Positions 42,527 to 51,331 are shown, counted from the first letter of the stretch. The stretch: DNA of 64,000 nt from Oscillospiraceae bacterium (GCA_017398725.1 JAFQFA010000011.1:1-64000); one strand, 5' to 3'. A program made the numbers and translations. The notes: generated by a model from the sequence alone, not told the origin.

Positions 42527-43731
42527 GAAGATTATCAATTAGCCCTGCCGCCCGGAAGGCCATTGCCATCGGCAGCTTATGTTCAACCGCGTATCTTGCG
42601 GTGTATGTGGCAAAAAACATCCTCAGCGCCGCCACCCCCCAGATTACCGCAGCCGGCGCTTTCACCGTGGAGCGGATCGGCGCACTGTCCTCTACTTACT
42701 ATATCTGCTATGCCATCGGTCAGCTGATCAACGGCTATATCGGCGATAAGATCAAAACAAAATACATGATCTCCTTCGGCCTTTTGCTGGCATCTACCGG
42801 CTTTTGGCTGCTGCCCCAGCTGGCGGGCTTGGATATGGCGGCCACCGCTGCCTACGGCGCATCCGGCTTCTTTATGGCAATGATCTACGGCCCTATGACC
42901 AAGGTGGTGGCGGAAAATACGGAGCAGCTGTATGCCACCCGCTGTTCCATGGGGTATACCTTGGCGTCCTTTTTAGGCAGTCCCGCGGCAGGCGTGCTGG
43001 CGGCATCCCTTGCTTGGGAATGGGCGTTCCGGGCTGCCGGCGGCATCATGGTGGTGATGGCCACCATCTGCATGATCGTCTTTACGGTTATGGAGCGCAA
43101 GGGCGTTATTCGGTACGGTCAGTTCAAGCCTAAGCAGAAGGGCGTGGGCAATATCCGGATATTGCTAAAGCGGCAGATTTTGCGTTTTGCGCTCATCGCC
43201 GTGCTGACCGGCGTGGTTCGGACAGCGGTGCTGTTCTGGCTGCCTACTTATATTTCCCAGCATTTGAAGTTTGACCCCAGCAGTGCGGCGCTGATCTATA
43301 CGGTGGGCACTCTGTGCGTTTCCTGCAGCACCTTCTTGGCAATCTTCCTGTATGAGCGGGTAATGAAGGGAAATATGGAAAAGACCATTTTGCTATCCTT
43401 TGCCTGTGCGGCTTTGAGCTTCGGCGGAGCGTATCTGATCCCTGTGGAGCTGCCCTTTGCCAATGTGGTGTTTATGGTGCTGGCGATCTTGAGCGCAAAC
43501 TGTGCTTCCAATATGATCTGGAGTCGCTACTGCCCCAGCTTATTTGACACAGGTATGGTTTCCGGTGCCACCGGTTTTCTGGATTGCTGCAGCTATCTGG
43601 CAGCCTCCGCGGCAACGGCGCTGTTTGCCAATGCGGTTGCCGATATCGGTTGGGGCAACCTGATCCTGATCTGGGTGGGACTGATGGTTCTCGGCGCAGT
43701 GATCAGCCTGCCTTTTCACAAGAAACAGTAA
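42523..43731 (+). CDS. MFS transporter, organophosphate:Pi antiporter-like
   Basis: A 402-residue protein with about 12 predicted spans. The start (STAYLAVYVAKNILSAATPQ), the loop GYIGDKIKTKYMISFGLLLA and ATRCSMGYTLASFLGSP recall the GlpT/UhpT branch, which exchanges organic phosphates for phosphate. Substrate not shown by the sequence. Coupled to deoR by ATGA overlap. The next genes encode hydrolases that could act on the imported compound. Confidence 0.78.
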   Translation: MRRLSISPAARKAIAIGSLCSTAYLAVYVAKNILSAATPQITAAGAFTVERIGALSSTYYICYAIGQLINGYIGDKIKTKYMISFGLLLASTGFWLLPQLAGLDMAATAAYGASGFFMAMIYGPMTKVVAENTEQLYATRCSMGYTLASFLGSPAAGVLAASLAWEWAFRAAGGIMVVMATICMIVFTVMERKGVIRYGQFKPKQKGVGNIRILLKRQILRFALIAVLTGVVRTAVLFWLPTYISQHLKFDPSSAALIYTVGTLCVSCSTFLAIFLYERVMKGNMEKTILLSFACAALSFGGAYLIPVELPFANVVFMVLAILSANCASNMIWSRYCPSLFDTGMVSGATGFLDCCSYLAASAATALFANAVADIGWGNLILIWVGLMVLGAVISLPFHKKQ

Positions 43732-43769
43732 CGTCCGATTTTTGAACGCTTCCATCTGTGCAAATGCCC

Positions 43770-43796
43770 GTAGGGAGGGTCAAGGCCCTCCCCTAC
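43770..43796. repeat. Dispersed GTAGGG palindrome between MFS and PHP genes
   Basis: GTAGGGAGGG-N6-CCCTCCCCTAC, followed by TTAACAGTTTGATAAAT, resembling the flank of the copy at 41652. A short member of the family. Confidence 0.6.
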
Positions 43797-43849
43797 GATA
43801 AGCCTGTTATTTAACAGTTTGATAAATCAGATTTTGAAAGGAAATGCCT

Positions 43850-46012
43850 ATGAAATTGCCTGTTGGGCTTTATGCGGTGTCGGCGGATTTTAAAGACCGG
43901 ACCGGTACAGCCTTGTTTTCTTTTCAAGATACGGAATATGCGGTGCAGATCGGGGAAAACGCCTTTGAGAATTTGGATGCGCTGGTCAAGTATCCCTTAG
44001 AGCCGGTAAAAGAACCTTTTTTGGGCTATGGTGACCGGCCTGTGATTTTGGTGGGTGCCGGCGTGTTGCCCATGGGCAATGGCGCCACCAATCAGGAAAA
44101 ATTCCGTACAAATTTCCCTTGTGCCGTGGCAATTTTGGGAGAAAATGCCGGCATCAGCCCCAATGCAGGGGATCTGCGCACCCCGGCTAAACGCCGGCCG
44201 GAATCCGTTTTGTTAGGCAGCTTTTATTTCGGCGCGGTTGCGATGTCCGGAGAGGTTTCCGGAACCCTTACGGTGGACGGCGTCTGCCTGAAGGCGAAGA
44301 TACAGGATTACCGTACCGGCGGACAGAACGCGGTGCTGGAAGTGAAGAACACCCTGATCGAATCCGAATTGGTCTACACATTGCTTCATGTGACCAACTT
44401 TGCAGGCAGCCGCAAAACGGTGATTCAAAATTGCCGTGCAGACGGACTGGAGGACCGGGACGGGGAAGGAAACCTTTTCCGGTTTGATTGCGGCGAGAAT
44501 CTGGTGGAAAATCTCTATGTGGCAAACACCCGGAAATTCTTGGGTATGACCAACTATGCATGCACCGGCATCAACAGGATCGCGTCTTTGACCCTGAAAA
44601 ACTGCTTATTCGAAAACAGCCGGTCTGTCCATGGCCTGACGGTGAACCTGCCGGAGGACAGTACTGCCTGCGTTACATTGGAAGGCTGCGGGTTTCACAG
44701 CTTTACCCCCCGGGAAGACCCGGCGGTAACGGCAGTTCTGCCGCAAGGCGCAATTTTGCGCGTAAAGGATTGCTGCTTCACCGGCGACCACACTGCCCCG
44801 GCGATCCTCGTAGACGGCAGCATGGATGGCGTGCGTTTGGAAAACACAGCCCAAACCGGCTATAGGCAGCTGTGCATGAAAAAAGCACCCCGCCGTACCA
44901 CCGTTGAACCGGACCGGATCTATCCCATAGAAGATCCCCATACGCTTTTGGAAAATGCGGATTTTGGTGCGCTTGACCGGCTTTATGCAGGACGGCAGAT
45001 CTTTTACGGGGATTTTCATTGCCATAGCAATTCCGGCGGCACCAGCGACGGTAAGACCCCCATTGAAAACTATGTGGCGGATATGCAAAAGCTTCATATG
45101 GATTTTGCTGCCATTGTGGACCATAAGCAGATGCGCCATTTCTTTTTGCCCTGCTGGGATGAAAAATATCTGATTTGCGGCACAGAGCCTGCCACGGTCT
45201 TTACCGATGTAGAAAAACCGGGCTATGCCAAGAAATTCGATTACACCATGATCTTTCCGGATAAAACAGGGCTTATGCGGGTGCTGGAGAAATTCCCCGG
45301 CTTTGGCTTTGCGGGCACGCCGGAGGAAGGCGCGTTTCAATACTATTTCATGCCCAAGACCACATTTTTGGAGCTGGCGGCCTTCGTATATTCCATCGGC
45401 GGCCTTGTGAGTCACGCCCATCCCAAGCAAATGCTGTCTTCTCCGGATCCGCTGGATTATTATTTTGGCGACCTTGTGCCGCTGGAAACGGTTCATGTGG
45501 CGCCGGATAATTATGCTACCCGGCAAAATCGGGATCTGTGGGTGGCGCTGCTGAAACTGGGCAAGCGGGTGAAGACCCATGGTTCTTCCGATGCCCACGG
45601 ACCGGTGTCCAACCGGGGCTTGACGGCGGTGTATGCCGAAAGACATTACTCTACAGATATCTTTCGTGTGATCCGCAAGGGCGATTGTACTGCCGGTGGC
45701 GTAGCGATCCAAATGAGTATCGACGGCGCGGTGATGGGAACAGTGGCAGAGTACGCACCGGGAAAGACCCTGTATATCCGGGTGGAGGATTTCCACATTG
45801 CCCACAGGAAAGAAGCTACCGTATTCTGCCTGAAAGTGTATACGGATCAAGGCCTTGCCTATGCCCGGGAGTTTGACTGCTGTCAAAAGCAGGCATTGGC
45901 AATTCCGGTGAAAAACAGAAAGTATTACCGGGTGGAGATCACCAACGAAAGCGACGGCTGTCCGGTGGCGTTTTCCAACCCCGTTTGGCTGGAGGAACAG
46001 AATGAAAGCTGA
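43850..46012 (+). CDS. Beta-helix/PHP (CehA/McbA-like) metallohydrolase fusion
   Basis: A 720-residue cytosolic protein. Residues 1 to about 370 look like a beta-rich solenoid (repeats such as ASLTLKNCLFENSRSVHGLT, CVTLEGCGFHSF, LRVKDCCFTGDH). From about 385 a PHP metallohydrolase follows: YGDFHCHSNSGGTSDGK, AIVDHKQM, VSHAHPKQML and GSSDAHGP supply metal ligands. The final beta-rich tail matches that of the lipoprotein at 10036-11289. No signal peptide. ATG at 43850 fits GAAAGGA better than the ATG at 43844. It overlaps the next gene by 11 bases. Substrate unknown. Confidence 0.75.
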   Translation: MKLPVGLYAVSADFKDRTGTALFSFQDTEYAVQIGENAFENLDALVKYPLEPVKEPFLGYGDRPVILVGAGVLPMGNGATNQEKFRTNFPCAVAILGENAGISPNAGDLRTPAKRRPESVLLGSFYFGAVAMSGEVSGTLTVDGVCLKAKIQDYRTGGQNAVLEVKNTLIESELVYTLLHVTNFAGSRKTVIQNCRADGLEDRDGEGNLFRFDCGENLVENLYVANTRKFLGMTNYACTGINRIASLTLKNCLFENSRSVHGLTVNLPEDSTACVTLEGCGFHSFTPREDPAVTAVLPQGAILRVKDCCFTGDHTAPAILVDGSMDGVRLENTAQTGYRQLCMKKAPRRTTVEPDRIYPIEDPHTLLENADFGALDRLYAGRQIFYGDFHCHSNSGGTSDGKTPIENYVADMQKLHMDFAAIVDHKQMRHFFLPCWDEKYLICGTEPATVFTDVEKPGYAKKFDYTMIFPDKTGLMRVLEKFPGFGFAGTPEEGAFQYYFMPKTTFLELAAFVYSIGGLVSHAHPKQMLSSPDPLDYYFGDLVPLETVHVAPDNYATRQNRDLWVALLKLGKRVKTHGSSDAHGPVSNRGLTAVYAERHYSTDIFRVIRKGDCTAGGVAIQMSIDGAVMGTVAEYAPGKTLYIRVEDFHIAHRKEATVFCLKVYTDQGLAYAREFDCCQKQALAIPVKNRKYYRVEITNESDGCPVAFSNPVWLEEQNES

Positions 46013-46835
46013 TTGCCATATCCATATGGTGCTCGATGGCGTTGATTGGAAAGCCTCCATAGCCCGGGGGATCCAAGAAGAATATATCCGGGGGGTGCTG
46101 GCAAACTACCGCGCCCAAGGCTATGATTATCTCCGGGACGGCGGCGACCGCTGGGGTGTGAGCCTGCAGGCGAAGGTGCTGGCGCAGGAATACAGCATTA
46201 CCTATAAAACACCTTTGGCGCCGTTGTGTCTGAAAGGACATTACGGCAGCTTTATCGGCTTGACCTATGAAACACCCCGGGAATATGCCGCTTTGGTAAC
46301 AAAGCAGCGCAGCCAAGGGGCGGACTTTGTGAAGATTATGATCTCGGGCCTGATGGATTTTGACCGGTTTGGGATGCTTACCGAGCCGGGATTAGAACCC
46401 GGGCTTATCCGGGAACTGATCCATATTGCCCATGAAGAGGGCATGTCGGTTATGGCCCATTGCAATGGCGGCGATACGGCGCGGGTTGCAGCGGAAGCCG
46501 GGGTGGATTCTGTGGAGCACGGCGCCTATCTGGATGAGCAGGCATTGTCTGCGATGAAAGAAAACGGCGTGGTGTGGGTTCCCACCGTCAGTACGATCGG
46601 CAACCTTTTAGGTAAGGGACGGTTCCGGGAAGACGCGGTCCGAAAGATTTTGGACAGCGCTTTGGAAAAGCTGTCGGCATTTTGTATGATGGGCGGCCTG
46701 ATTGCGCCGGGAACGGATGCCGGCGCATGGGCCGTTCCCCACGGTTGTGCCACGGAGGAAGCATGGCTGGCAAAGGCTGGCGTAACGGCGGAAGATCTGC
46801 ACAGAGGCATTGCCGTGCTGCGAAGAAAATTCTGA
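46002..46835 (+). CDS. Amidohydrolase-superfamily metal-dependent hydrolase
   Basis: A 277-residue protein with the amidohydrolase pattern: HxH in MKADCHIHMV, a possible carbamylated-Lys position in DFVKIMISG, His in VMAHCNGG and SVEHGAY, and the late Asp in APGTDAGAW. It is shorter than typical imidazolonepropionase-like enzymes because it starts right at the metal-binding HxH. It overlaps the PHP gene by 11 bases and ends the deoR operon. Reaction unknown. Confidence 0.82.
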   Translation: MKADCHIHMVLDGVDWKASIARGIQEEYIRGVLANYRAQGYDYLRDGGDRWGVSLQAKVLAQEYSITYKTPLAPLCLKGHYGSFIGLTYETPREYAALVTKQRSQGADFVKIMISGLMDFDRFGMLTEPGLEPGLIRELIHIAHEEGMSVMAHCNGGDTARVAAEAGVDSVEHGAYLDEQALSAMKENGVVWVPTVSTIGNLLGKGRFREDAVRKILDSALEKLSAFCMMGGLIAPGTDAGAWAVPHGCATEEAWLAKAGVTAEDLHRGIAVLRRKF

Positions 46836-46861
46836 CTGTTTGATCCGCATAAATATAAAAA

Positions 46862-46890
46862 ACCGCCCGAAGACTGTGTCTTCGGGCGGT
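46862..46890. terminator. Terminator between convergent genes
   Basis: ACCGCCCGAAGAC / GTCTTCGGGCGGT with a three-base loop. The T tract is on the minus-strand side, serving the lipoprotein gene best. Confidence 0.88.
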
Positions 46891-46900
46891 CGTTTATTTA

Positions 46901-47662
46901 TTATGCTTCTTCGGCGATGTCGCCAATATCAATCTCTTCTTCGGGGAACTCCAGATCCACCTCGGGCTCGCCTGCAACGGGGTTGCCGAACTCGTCCACG
47001 CCACCTTCCGGAATTTCAAAAGGATCTACAGCGGTGATGTCCAGAATCACGGTGCCGGTAGCGGCATCCATCTTGTATTCCCGCTCTGCACCTTCGGACT
47101 CAAAGGTGAGGGTGTAGGTGGCTTCTTCCACCTCGGAGCAGTTAACGGTCACATCCACCAGCTTCAGCTGACGGGTCAGGATATCCTTGGCGGACTCTGG
47201 GGTGATATAGCCTTCAGCGGTCAGCTCCTTGGCAGAGATCAGAACGATCTCAAAGTCGGTGACGGCAGCGGCATCGATCCGTGTATCCTCCAAGAAATTG
47301 GCGGAGGGGTTCTTGGAGCCGGGGGCCTGCTTCAGCACCACAACACGGGTAGCGCCGTGCTTTTCCGCTTCAATGGTGCGCTTAATCAGTTGGCTGACCA
47401 CAGTATCGCAGGGAGAACCTACGGCATCGGAATAGGTGTCGGAAATTTCATCAAAGGCATCTTCTGTGCTTTCCACAGCCATCACCAAGCCGTCCTCATC
47501 ATAAATCACCTTGAACTCGGCACCGATGCTGACAAACAGAACGCCGGCGGCTTCTGCGTCGTTAATTTGGGGCAAGGTGGCCTTGCCGGCAGAGGCGTTT
47601 CCGCAGGCCACAAGGCACAGGATCATTGCTGCGCAGATCACGATGGAGAGAATCTTTTTCAT
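46901..47662 (-). CDS. Lipoprotein with RsgI/anti-sigma-like body and PepSY-like end
   Basis: A 253-residue lipoprotein (MKKILSIVICAAMILCLVAC, lipobox LVAC). The middle (FVSIGAEFKVIYDEDGLVMA, VVVLKQAPGSKNP, VTDFEIVLISAKELTAEGYI) resembles the extracytoplasmic core of anti-sigma RsgI-like proteins. The C-terminal part (LTFESEGAEREYKMDAATGT, VILDITAV) looks like a PepSY strand pair, then a very acidic tail. Start at 47662 after AAAGGAG; the longer frame lacks a site. No sigma factor gene is adjacent. Function unknown. Confidence 0.72.
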   Translation of the reverse strand: MKKILSIVICAAMILCLVACGNASAGKATLPQINDAEAAGVLFVSIGAEFKVIYDEDGLVMAVESTEDAFDEISDTYSDAVGSPCDTVVSQLIKRTIEAEKHGATRVVVLKQAPGSKNPSANFLEDTRIDAAAVTDFEIVLISAKELTAEGYITPESAKDILTRQLKLVDVTVNCSEVEEATYTLTFESEGAEREYKMDAATGTVILDITAVDPFEIPEGGVDEFGNPVAGEPEVDLEFPEEEIDIGDIAEEA

Positions 47663-47833
47663 ATCGGGAAGCTCCTTTATGTTCATTATTTCGGAATCGG
47701 GAATGGTTGCATTCAAAATGGTTTATAATATACTATAACACAGGCGGTATAGGAAAAACAAGATAAAAAATATTTTTTACAAATTATTTGCAAAAACGAC
47801 GAAAAGAGCCGCCAAACCCGAAGGAAATCGCAC

Positions 47834-47862
47834 TTGACAAGACTACGCGTCTGTGCTATACT
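47834..47862 (+). promoter_or_regulatory. Promoter of tRNA-fMet
   Basis: TTGACA (47834-47839), 17 bases, TATACT (47857-47862), 26 bases before the tRNA. It is close to the sigma-A consensus, as expected for a stable-RNA gene. Confidence 0.85.
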
Positions 47863-47888
47863 AACTGGGCAATCGAGTGCACCCATAT

Positions 47889-47964
47889 CGCGGAGTAGAG
47901 CAGTTGGAAGCTCGTCGGGCTCATAACCCGGAGGTCGTAGGTTCGAGTCCTGCCTCCGCAACCA
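47889..47964 (+). tRNA. Initiator tRNA-Met (CAU)
   Basis: A 76-base tRNA with encoded CCA. Acceptor arms CGCGGAG/CTCCGCA give the C1-A72 mismatch typical of initiator tRNA. The anticodon arm is CGGG-CTCATAA-CCCG, with the GGG/CCC pairs also characteristic of initiators. The T loop is GGTTCGAGTCC. The strong promoter upstream and hairpin downstream make it a single-gene unit. AT-rich foreign-looking DNA begins right after it. Confidence 0.95.
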
Positions 47965-47965
47965 T

Positions 47966-48001
47966 AAAAGTTCCGAAAACCACCCGGTTTTCGGAACTTT
48001 T
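47966..48001 (+). terminator. Terminator of tRNA-fMet
   Basis: AAAAGTTCCGAAAACC / GGTTTTCGGAACTTTT with a short loop, right after the tRNA. Confidence 0.9.
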
Positions 48002-48158
48002 CTTTGTTTATAGGCTGAAATACTTGCCCCTAATTTTATAATTTTCCGTCTGACCCATATTCTGACCCATAATAGAACATCACCCCTTGGACAGAATAGC
48101 ATAAACACGATTCGCTTTTACATGTTTTGGCGAAATTGGTTTATTTTTGCATATTTTC

Positions 48159-48186
48159 TTGTTATTCTGCTTATTAATGATATAAT
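48159..48186 (+). promoter_or_regulatory. Promoter of the membrane protein/UbiA pair
   Basis: TTGTTA (48159-48164), 16 bases, TATAAT (48181-48186), about 37 bases before the start codon. The rest of the gap from 48002 holds only a pair of GGGTCAGA copies on the minus strand (48048-48070), which may be a remnant of an older insertion. Confidence 0.6.
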
Positions 48187-48222
48187 AGGTGTAATAACAT
48201 ATAAAAAGAGGGAGAAATACAG

Positions 48223-49002
48223 ATGTCTAGAATTGAGTCGTTTAACAAGGATACAGGTTTTTATAAGGCTATCCATATCATAGACGCTTTTGTTTGGACA
48301 ACAAATTTTATGATAGCAATTGTAGGAGTTATTTGTTTTATTCTTGTGAAAATTGGTATTGTGTCCTCTCTTCCAGAATGGATAAGTGGCTATAATCTTG
48401 GTATTAAAATGTCTGCAAATGCGATGCTCCTATTGGTGCTCAATAACGGACACAATAGGTACTACTCAATATACTCAAAATATTTGGAATTATCTGTTCT
48501 AGGTAATACATTAGATTTAGTGATCAAGATTATACTAGCAGGGGCAACAATACTGCAAGTTATTGCGGACAACTCAATCATCTTGTTTGCTACGATTGCC
48601 TATATACTTACTTTTTTTAGAAATTTGGAACTTCTCTCAACCCTTGAAGAAAAGAATCCACTTCGGGGGCATGTTAAAACGGCCTGGATACCCAATAATA
48701 TCCGGCATAACGTCGTTATGTTGCTATTTTGTACCTTTTTCTATTTAATAGAATTCAAAATAGTATATTTTGCTGCCTCATGGTTAATGAATTCAACAAT
48801 GAATATGTCTTTTTTTAATAGTGGGGCTTTCGGCGCAATACATAATGGCTTGATTTTTATGTATGTTTTATTTTTTGATGTATACTGGATGCACCGAGTA
48901 TTAAGAAAAATCAAAATCAGCAAAAGCAACTTCTTTAAGATGAATCCAATGAATAAATTAGCGGAATCTATGGAGGCATACAATGAAGCGAAGGTTAAAT
49001 AG
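48223..49002 (+). CDS. Integral membrane protein of unknown function, UbiA partner
   Basis: A 259-residue protein with about six membrane spans (FMIAIVGVICFILVKIGIVS, LVIKIILAGATILQVIADNS and others) and short charged ends. I do not recognise the family. AGGGAG precedes the ATG. It overlaps the UbiA gene by 20 bases, so the two are co-translated and probably act together. AT-rich and unlike the host backbone in codon use. Confidence 0.65.
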   Translation: MSRIESFNKDTGFYKAIHIIDAFVWTTNFMIAIVGVICFILVKIGIVSSLPEWISGYNLGIKMSANAMLLLVLNNGHNRYYSIYSKYLELSVLGNTLDLVIKIILAGATILQVIADNSIILFATIAYILTFFRNLELLSTLEEKNPLRGHVKTAWIPNNIRHNVVMLLFCTFFYLIEFKIVYFAASWLMNSTMNMSFFNSGAFGAIHNGLIFMYVLFFDVYWMHRVLRKIKISKSNFFKMNPMNKLAESMEAYNEAKVK

Positions 49003-49816
49003 CAGTAAATACATCTATGGAATAGAGTATATATTTAACGTACTTTGGCTAATTAGGATACCTATTGTTTCTGTAAGCATTCTTCTATTAATTAATGCGT
49101 TCGTTTTATCCGGAGTTCAAAATGTATTTTTCCCTTGCATTTCAACGATGTGTATGTTGTTTTTTGGATATGTTATAAATGATATCCTAGATGTTAAAAT
49201 TGACATTATTTCTGCTCCGGATCGACCTATCCCCTCTGGAAAAATTTCGTTGAGGGTAGCGAAATGGATAGGTGGTTTTTTTGGCGGGCTAGCATTAATA
49301 TTTGCTTTGCTGTCAGAAAACATTTTGTTTGTTCTGTATATTGTAATATATGCGGTGATGTTTTGGATCTATACAAAGCATCTTAAACGTAACTGGTTAA
49401 TCAAAAACGGTGTTACAGCACTATTTTTTAGTTCTTTGGCTCTTATTCCAGTGATATTTGAAAAATCAGCACTTGCTGCGATACTGCCATTATTCGCTGT
49501 TTCCTTTGTATTCACATTGGGGAGAGAGATTCTGATGGATATAAAAGATTCTGCTGGCGACAATGTCATTCCGGGAAATATAAGGATAAAGGTCGAATTG
49601 GGATGGGTAGTTTCTACTGTTCTTATCGTGGCTGCGTTTTTATTAATGGAAATAATGTGCTTTGAGACATATGTCCTAAGATACATAGTTATCACCGTAG
49701 TTTGCGCATCTTTTACATTAGTGCTCCGGAATAAGAAGAAAAAGATTTGGTTATGTGCTGAAATCATAAAATTGTGGTTCTTAATTAATTTGTTCTTCTT
49801 ACTTGTGAAAATGTAG
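48983..49816 (+). CDS. UbiA-family prenyltransferase
   Basis: A 277-residue membrane enzyme with both Asp-rich motifs of the UbiA superfamily: NDILDVKIDIISAPDRPIPS and, later, REILMDIKDSAGDNVIPG. These bind the Mg-diphosphate of a prenyl donor. The motif wording is close to that of geranylgeranylglycerol-phosphate transferases of archaea and related bacterial proteins. Eight or nine hydrophobic segments. The acceptor is unknown. AT-rich, island-borne, linked to the preceding membrane protein. Confidence 0.82.
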   Translation: MKRRLNSSKYIYGIEYIFNVLWLIRIPIVSVSILLLINAFVLSGVQNVFFPCISTMCMLFFGYVINDILDVKIDIISAPDRPIPSGKISLRVAKWIGGFFGGLALIFALLSENILFVLYIVIYAVMFWIYTKHLKRNWLIKNGVTALFFSSLALIPVIFEKSALAAILPLFAVSFVFTLGREILMDIKDSAGDNVIPGNIRIKVELGWVVSTVLIVAAFLLMEIMCFETYVLRYIVITVVCASFTLVLRNKKKKIWLCAEIIKLWFLINLFFLLVKM

Positions 49817-50158
49817 TGTTTATCCTATAGAAACAAGCGATTTTCATATGAAATGAGCAATGCAAACAACACGCGGATTTGCCCATGCTTCTTGCTTAAT
49901 CATATATGGGCAATCGTTGCCTGTGGGATGCTATAACTGGATAGCCATTTTTGAAATTGAGAATCTTATCATAAATCCCTTCCAGAGCGGCTCTTATGGA
50001 CCACCGGAAGGGATTTAATTTGTTTACTTGTATTGTTAGCTGCCGTCTCTCGGTATCATATCCTACCGTTTGGCGGTAACCGATAATTTGGCAAACTTGA
50101 CAGTTGAATAAAGAGGAACTCTAAGCTAACATCACCAAAACCTTGGAGGTGGTGTTTA
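49817..50158. other. Intergenic region with inverted repeat and the left direct repeat
   Basis: No gene seen. It contains the arms AAATCCCTTTCC (49973-49984) and GGAAGGGATTT (50007-50017), a stem with one bulged base, and then the 49-base direct repeat at 50021-50069. A ribosome-binding site for the short leader ORF ends the region. Confidence 0.5.
50021..50069 (+). repeat. Left copy of a 49-bp direct repeat
   Basis: Begins TTGTTTACTTGTATTGTTAG and ends ATCATATCCTACCG. It matches 63648-63696 at 47 of 49 bases in the same orientation, and similarity extends to the GGAA(A)GGGATTT just upstream. It may be an element end (att-like). Confidence 0.8.
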
Positions 50159-50218
50159 TGGGGAATATCCGCATACTTGCATAAGGGCAGGTATGCGGAT
50201 TTTTACGTTCATCCGTAG
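50159..50218 (+). promoter_or_regulatory. Leader peptide ORF with overlapping terminator (attenuator) before the recombinase
   Basis: A 19-codon ORF (MGISAYLHKGRYADFYVHP) with a strong site GGAGGTGG in front. Inside it lies a 10-bp perfect stem ATCCGCATAC (50167-50176) / GTATGCGGAT (50191-50200) followed by five T, an intrinsic terminator. A translated leader over a terminator is the standard attenuator design, so recombinase expression may depend on leader translation. Confidence 0.65.
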
Positions 50219-50268
50219 CTTTCTTGATTTTGGGTACAATATCAGTATCAAATCAAGGAGGAAGCATT

Positions 50269-51099
50269 ATGAAACTGTCAAATAAACAAATCAAGGAATT
50301 TGCGAACTACCTTTGTCGAGAAGAAAAGAGCAATGCGACACAGGAGAAGTATCTGCGTGATGTTCAGGCTTTCAGCCTGTATGCAGACAACAGAGAGATC
50401 ACGAAAGAAGTGGTTGTTTCCTGGAAAAAACAGCTGGTGGAAAGCGGTTATGCAGTGCGATCCATTAACTCTATGCTTGCCAGCGTGAATAGCCTGCTGG
50501 AGTTCCTGAATCTGCCTAACTGCAAGGTAAAGAATATCCGTACGCAACGGCAGACTTACTGCACAGAGGACAAGGAATTGACCAAGTCAGAGTATCTGCG
50601 GTTGCTGGCTGCATCCAAGAAAAACGAGCAATTGAACCTTGCAATCCAGACAATCTGCGGGACGGGCATCCGGGTTTCTGAATTGCGGTATTTTACCGTG
50701 GAAGCGATCCGGTATGGCGAGGTAACTGTGGATTGCAAAAGCAAAACCCGGACGATTCTCATTCCGGGAAAGTTGAAGAATATTCTATTGAACTACGCCA
50801 AGAAACACGGCATCACCACCGGTGCAATCTTCGTTACTTGTACAGGCAAACCACTGAACCGCAGCAACATCTGGTCAGCAATGAAGAAACTGTGCGAGAC
50901 CGCCGGCGTAAAGCCAAGCAAGGTCTTTCCTCACAATCTGCGAAAACTCTTTGCCCGCACTTTCTATGGCATCGAAAAAGATATTGCTAAACTGGCTGAT
51001 ATCCTGGGGCACAGTTCTATCAATACAACGCGCATCTATATTATGACTACCGGCATTGAGCATCGCCGTAAAATTGACCGCCTGGGACTTATAGTGTAG
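50269..51099 (+). CDS. Tyrosine site-specific recombinase (XerC/D-like)
   Basis: A 276-residue recombinase: N-terminal SAM-like core-binding domain (about 1-90) and C-terminal catalytic domain with Arg in GTGIRVSELRYF, Lys in VDCKSKTRTI, His-x-x-Arg in FPHNLRKLFAR, His in ILGHSSINTTR and Tyr in RIYIMTT. All catalytic residues are present. The ATG at 50269 follows AAGGAGGAAG. It is too short for a phage integrase with an arm-binding domain and fits Xer- or inversion-type enzymes. It lies between the direct repeat and a pair of inverted 18-bp sites. Confidence 0.9.
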   Translation: MKLSNKQIKEFANYLCREEKSNATQEKYLRDVQAFSLYADNREITKEVVVSWKKQLVESGYAVRSINSMLASVNSLLEFLNLPNCKVKNIRTQRQTYCTEDKELTKSEYLRLLAASKKNEQLNLAIQTICGTGIRVSELRYFTVEAIRYGEVTVDCKSKTRTILIPGKLKNILLNYAKKHGITTGAIFVTCTGKPLNRSNIWSAMKKLCETAGVKPSKVFPHNLRKLFARTFYGIEKDIAKLADILGHSSINTTRIYIMTTGIEHRRKIDRLGLIV

Positions 51100-51111
51100 G
51101 CAAAAAGAAAA

Positions 51112-51135
51112 ACCACATAATCCGCATTATGTGGT
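51112..51135 (+). repeat. Recombination-like site 1
   Basis: A 24-base palindrome, arms ACCACATAAT and ATTATGTGGT around CCGC. Its 18-base core (51115-51132) recurs exactly in opposite orientation at 51387-51404. It starts 13 bases after the recombinase stop. The A-rich flank also makes it a possible terminator for leftward transcription. Confidence 0.6.
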
Positions 51136-51273
51136 AGATCAATTACTTCAGATTCGATCTGAATATCTGAATTTATATAAATTATATGATATTCAAAACA
51201 GAAAATCAAGTGTACAGCTACGGAAAAGCACGATTGATGTCGAAAACACCCCATCAATACATAGAATTTACAA

Positions 51274-51331
51274 CACAAATACACCCTCATGTGCCTTAAC
51301 AAAAGCAAAATGATGAGGGTGTGGATTTGTG
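51274..51331 (+). repeat. Hairpin inside the possibly invertible segment
   Basis: Arms CACAAATACACCCTCAT (51274-51290) and ATGAGGGTGTGGATTTGTG (51313-51331) pair except for two extra bases. No T tract follows. The remainder of the 51100-51460 gap shows no gene. Confidence 0.55.

Noticed and set aside
47713-48108. Minus-strand ORF across the tRNA with the phrase RRQDSNLRPPGYEPDELPTAL
   Set aside because: This is the well-known false translation of a tRNA-Met gene; the tRNA itself explains the sequence.
51112-51135. Plain rho-independent terminator of the recombinase gene
   Set aside because: No T tract follows on the plus strand, and an exact inverse copy of the core occurs at 51387, which a terminator would not require. 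It may still end leftward transcripts.
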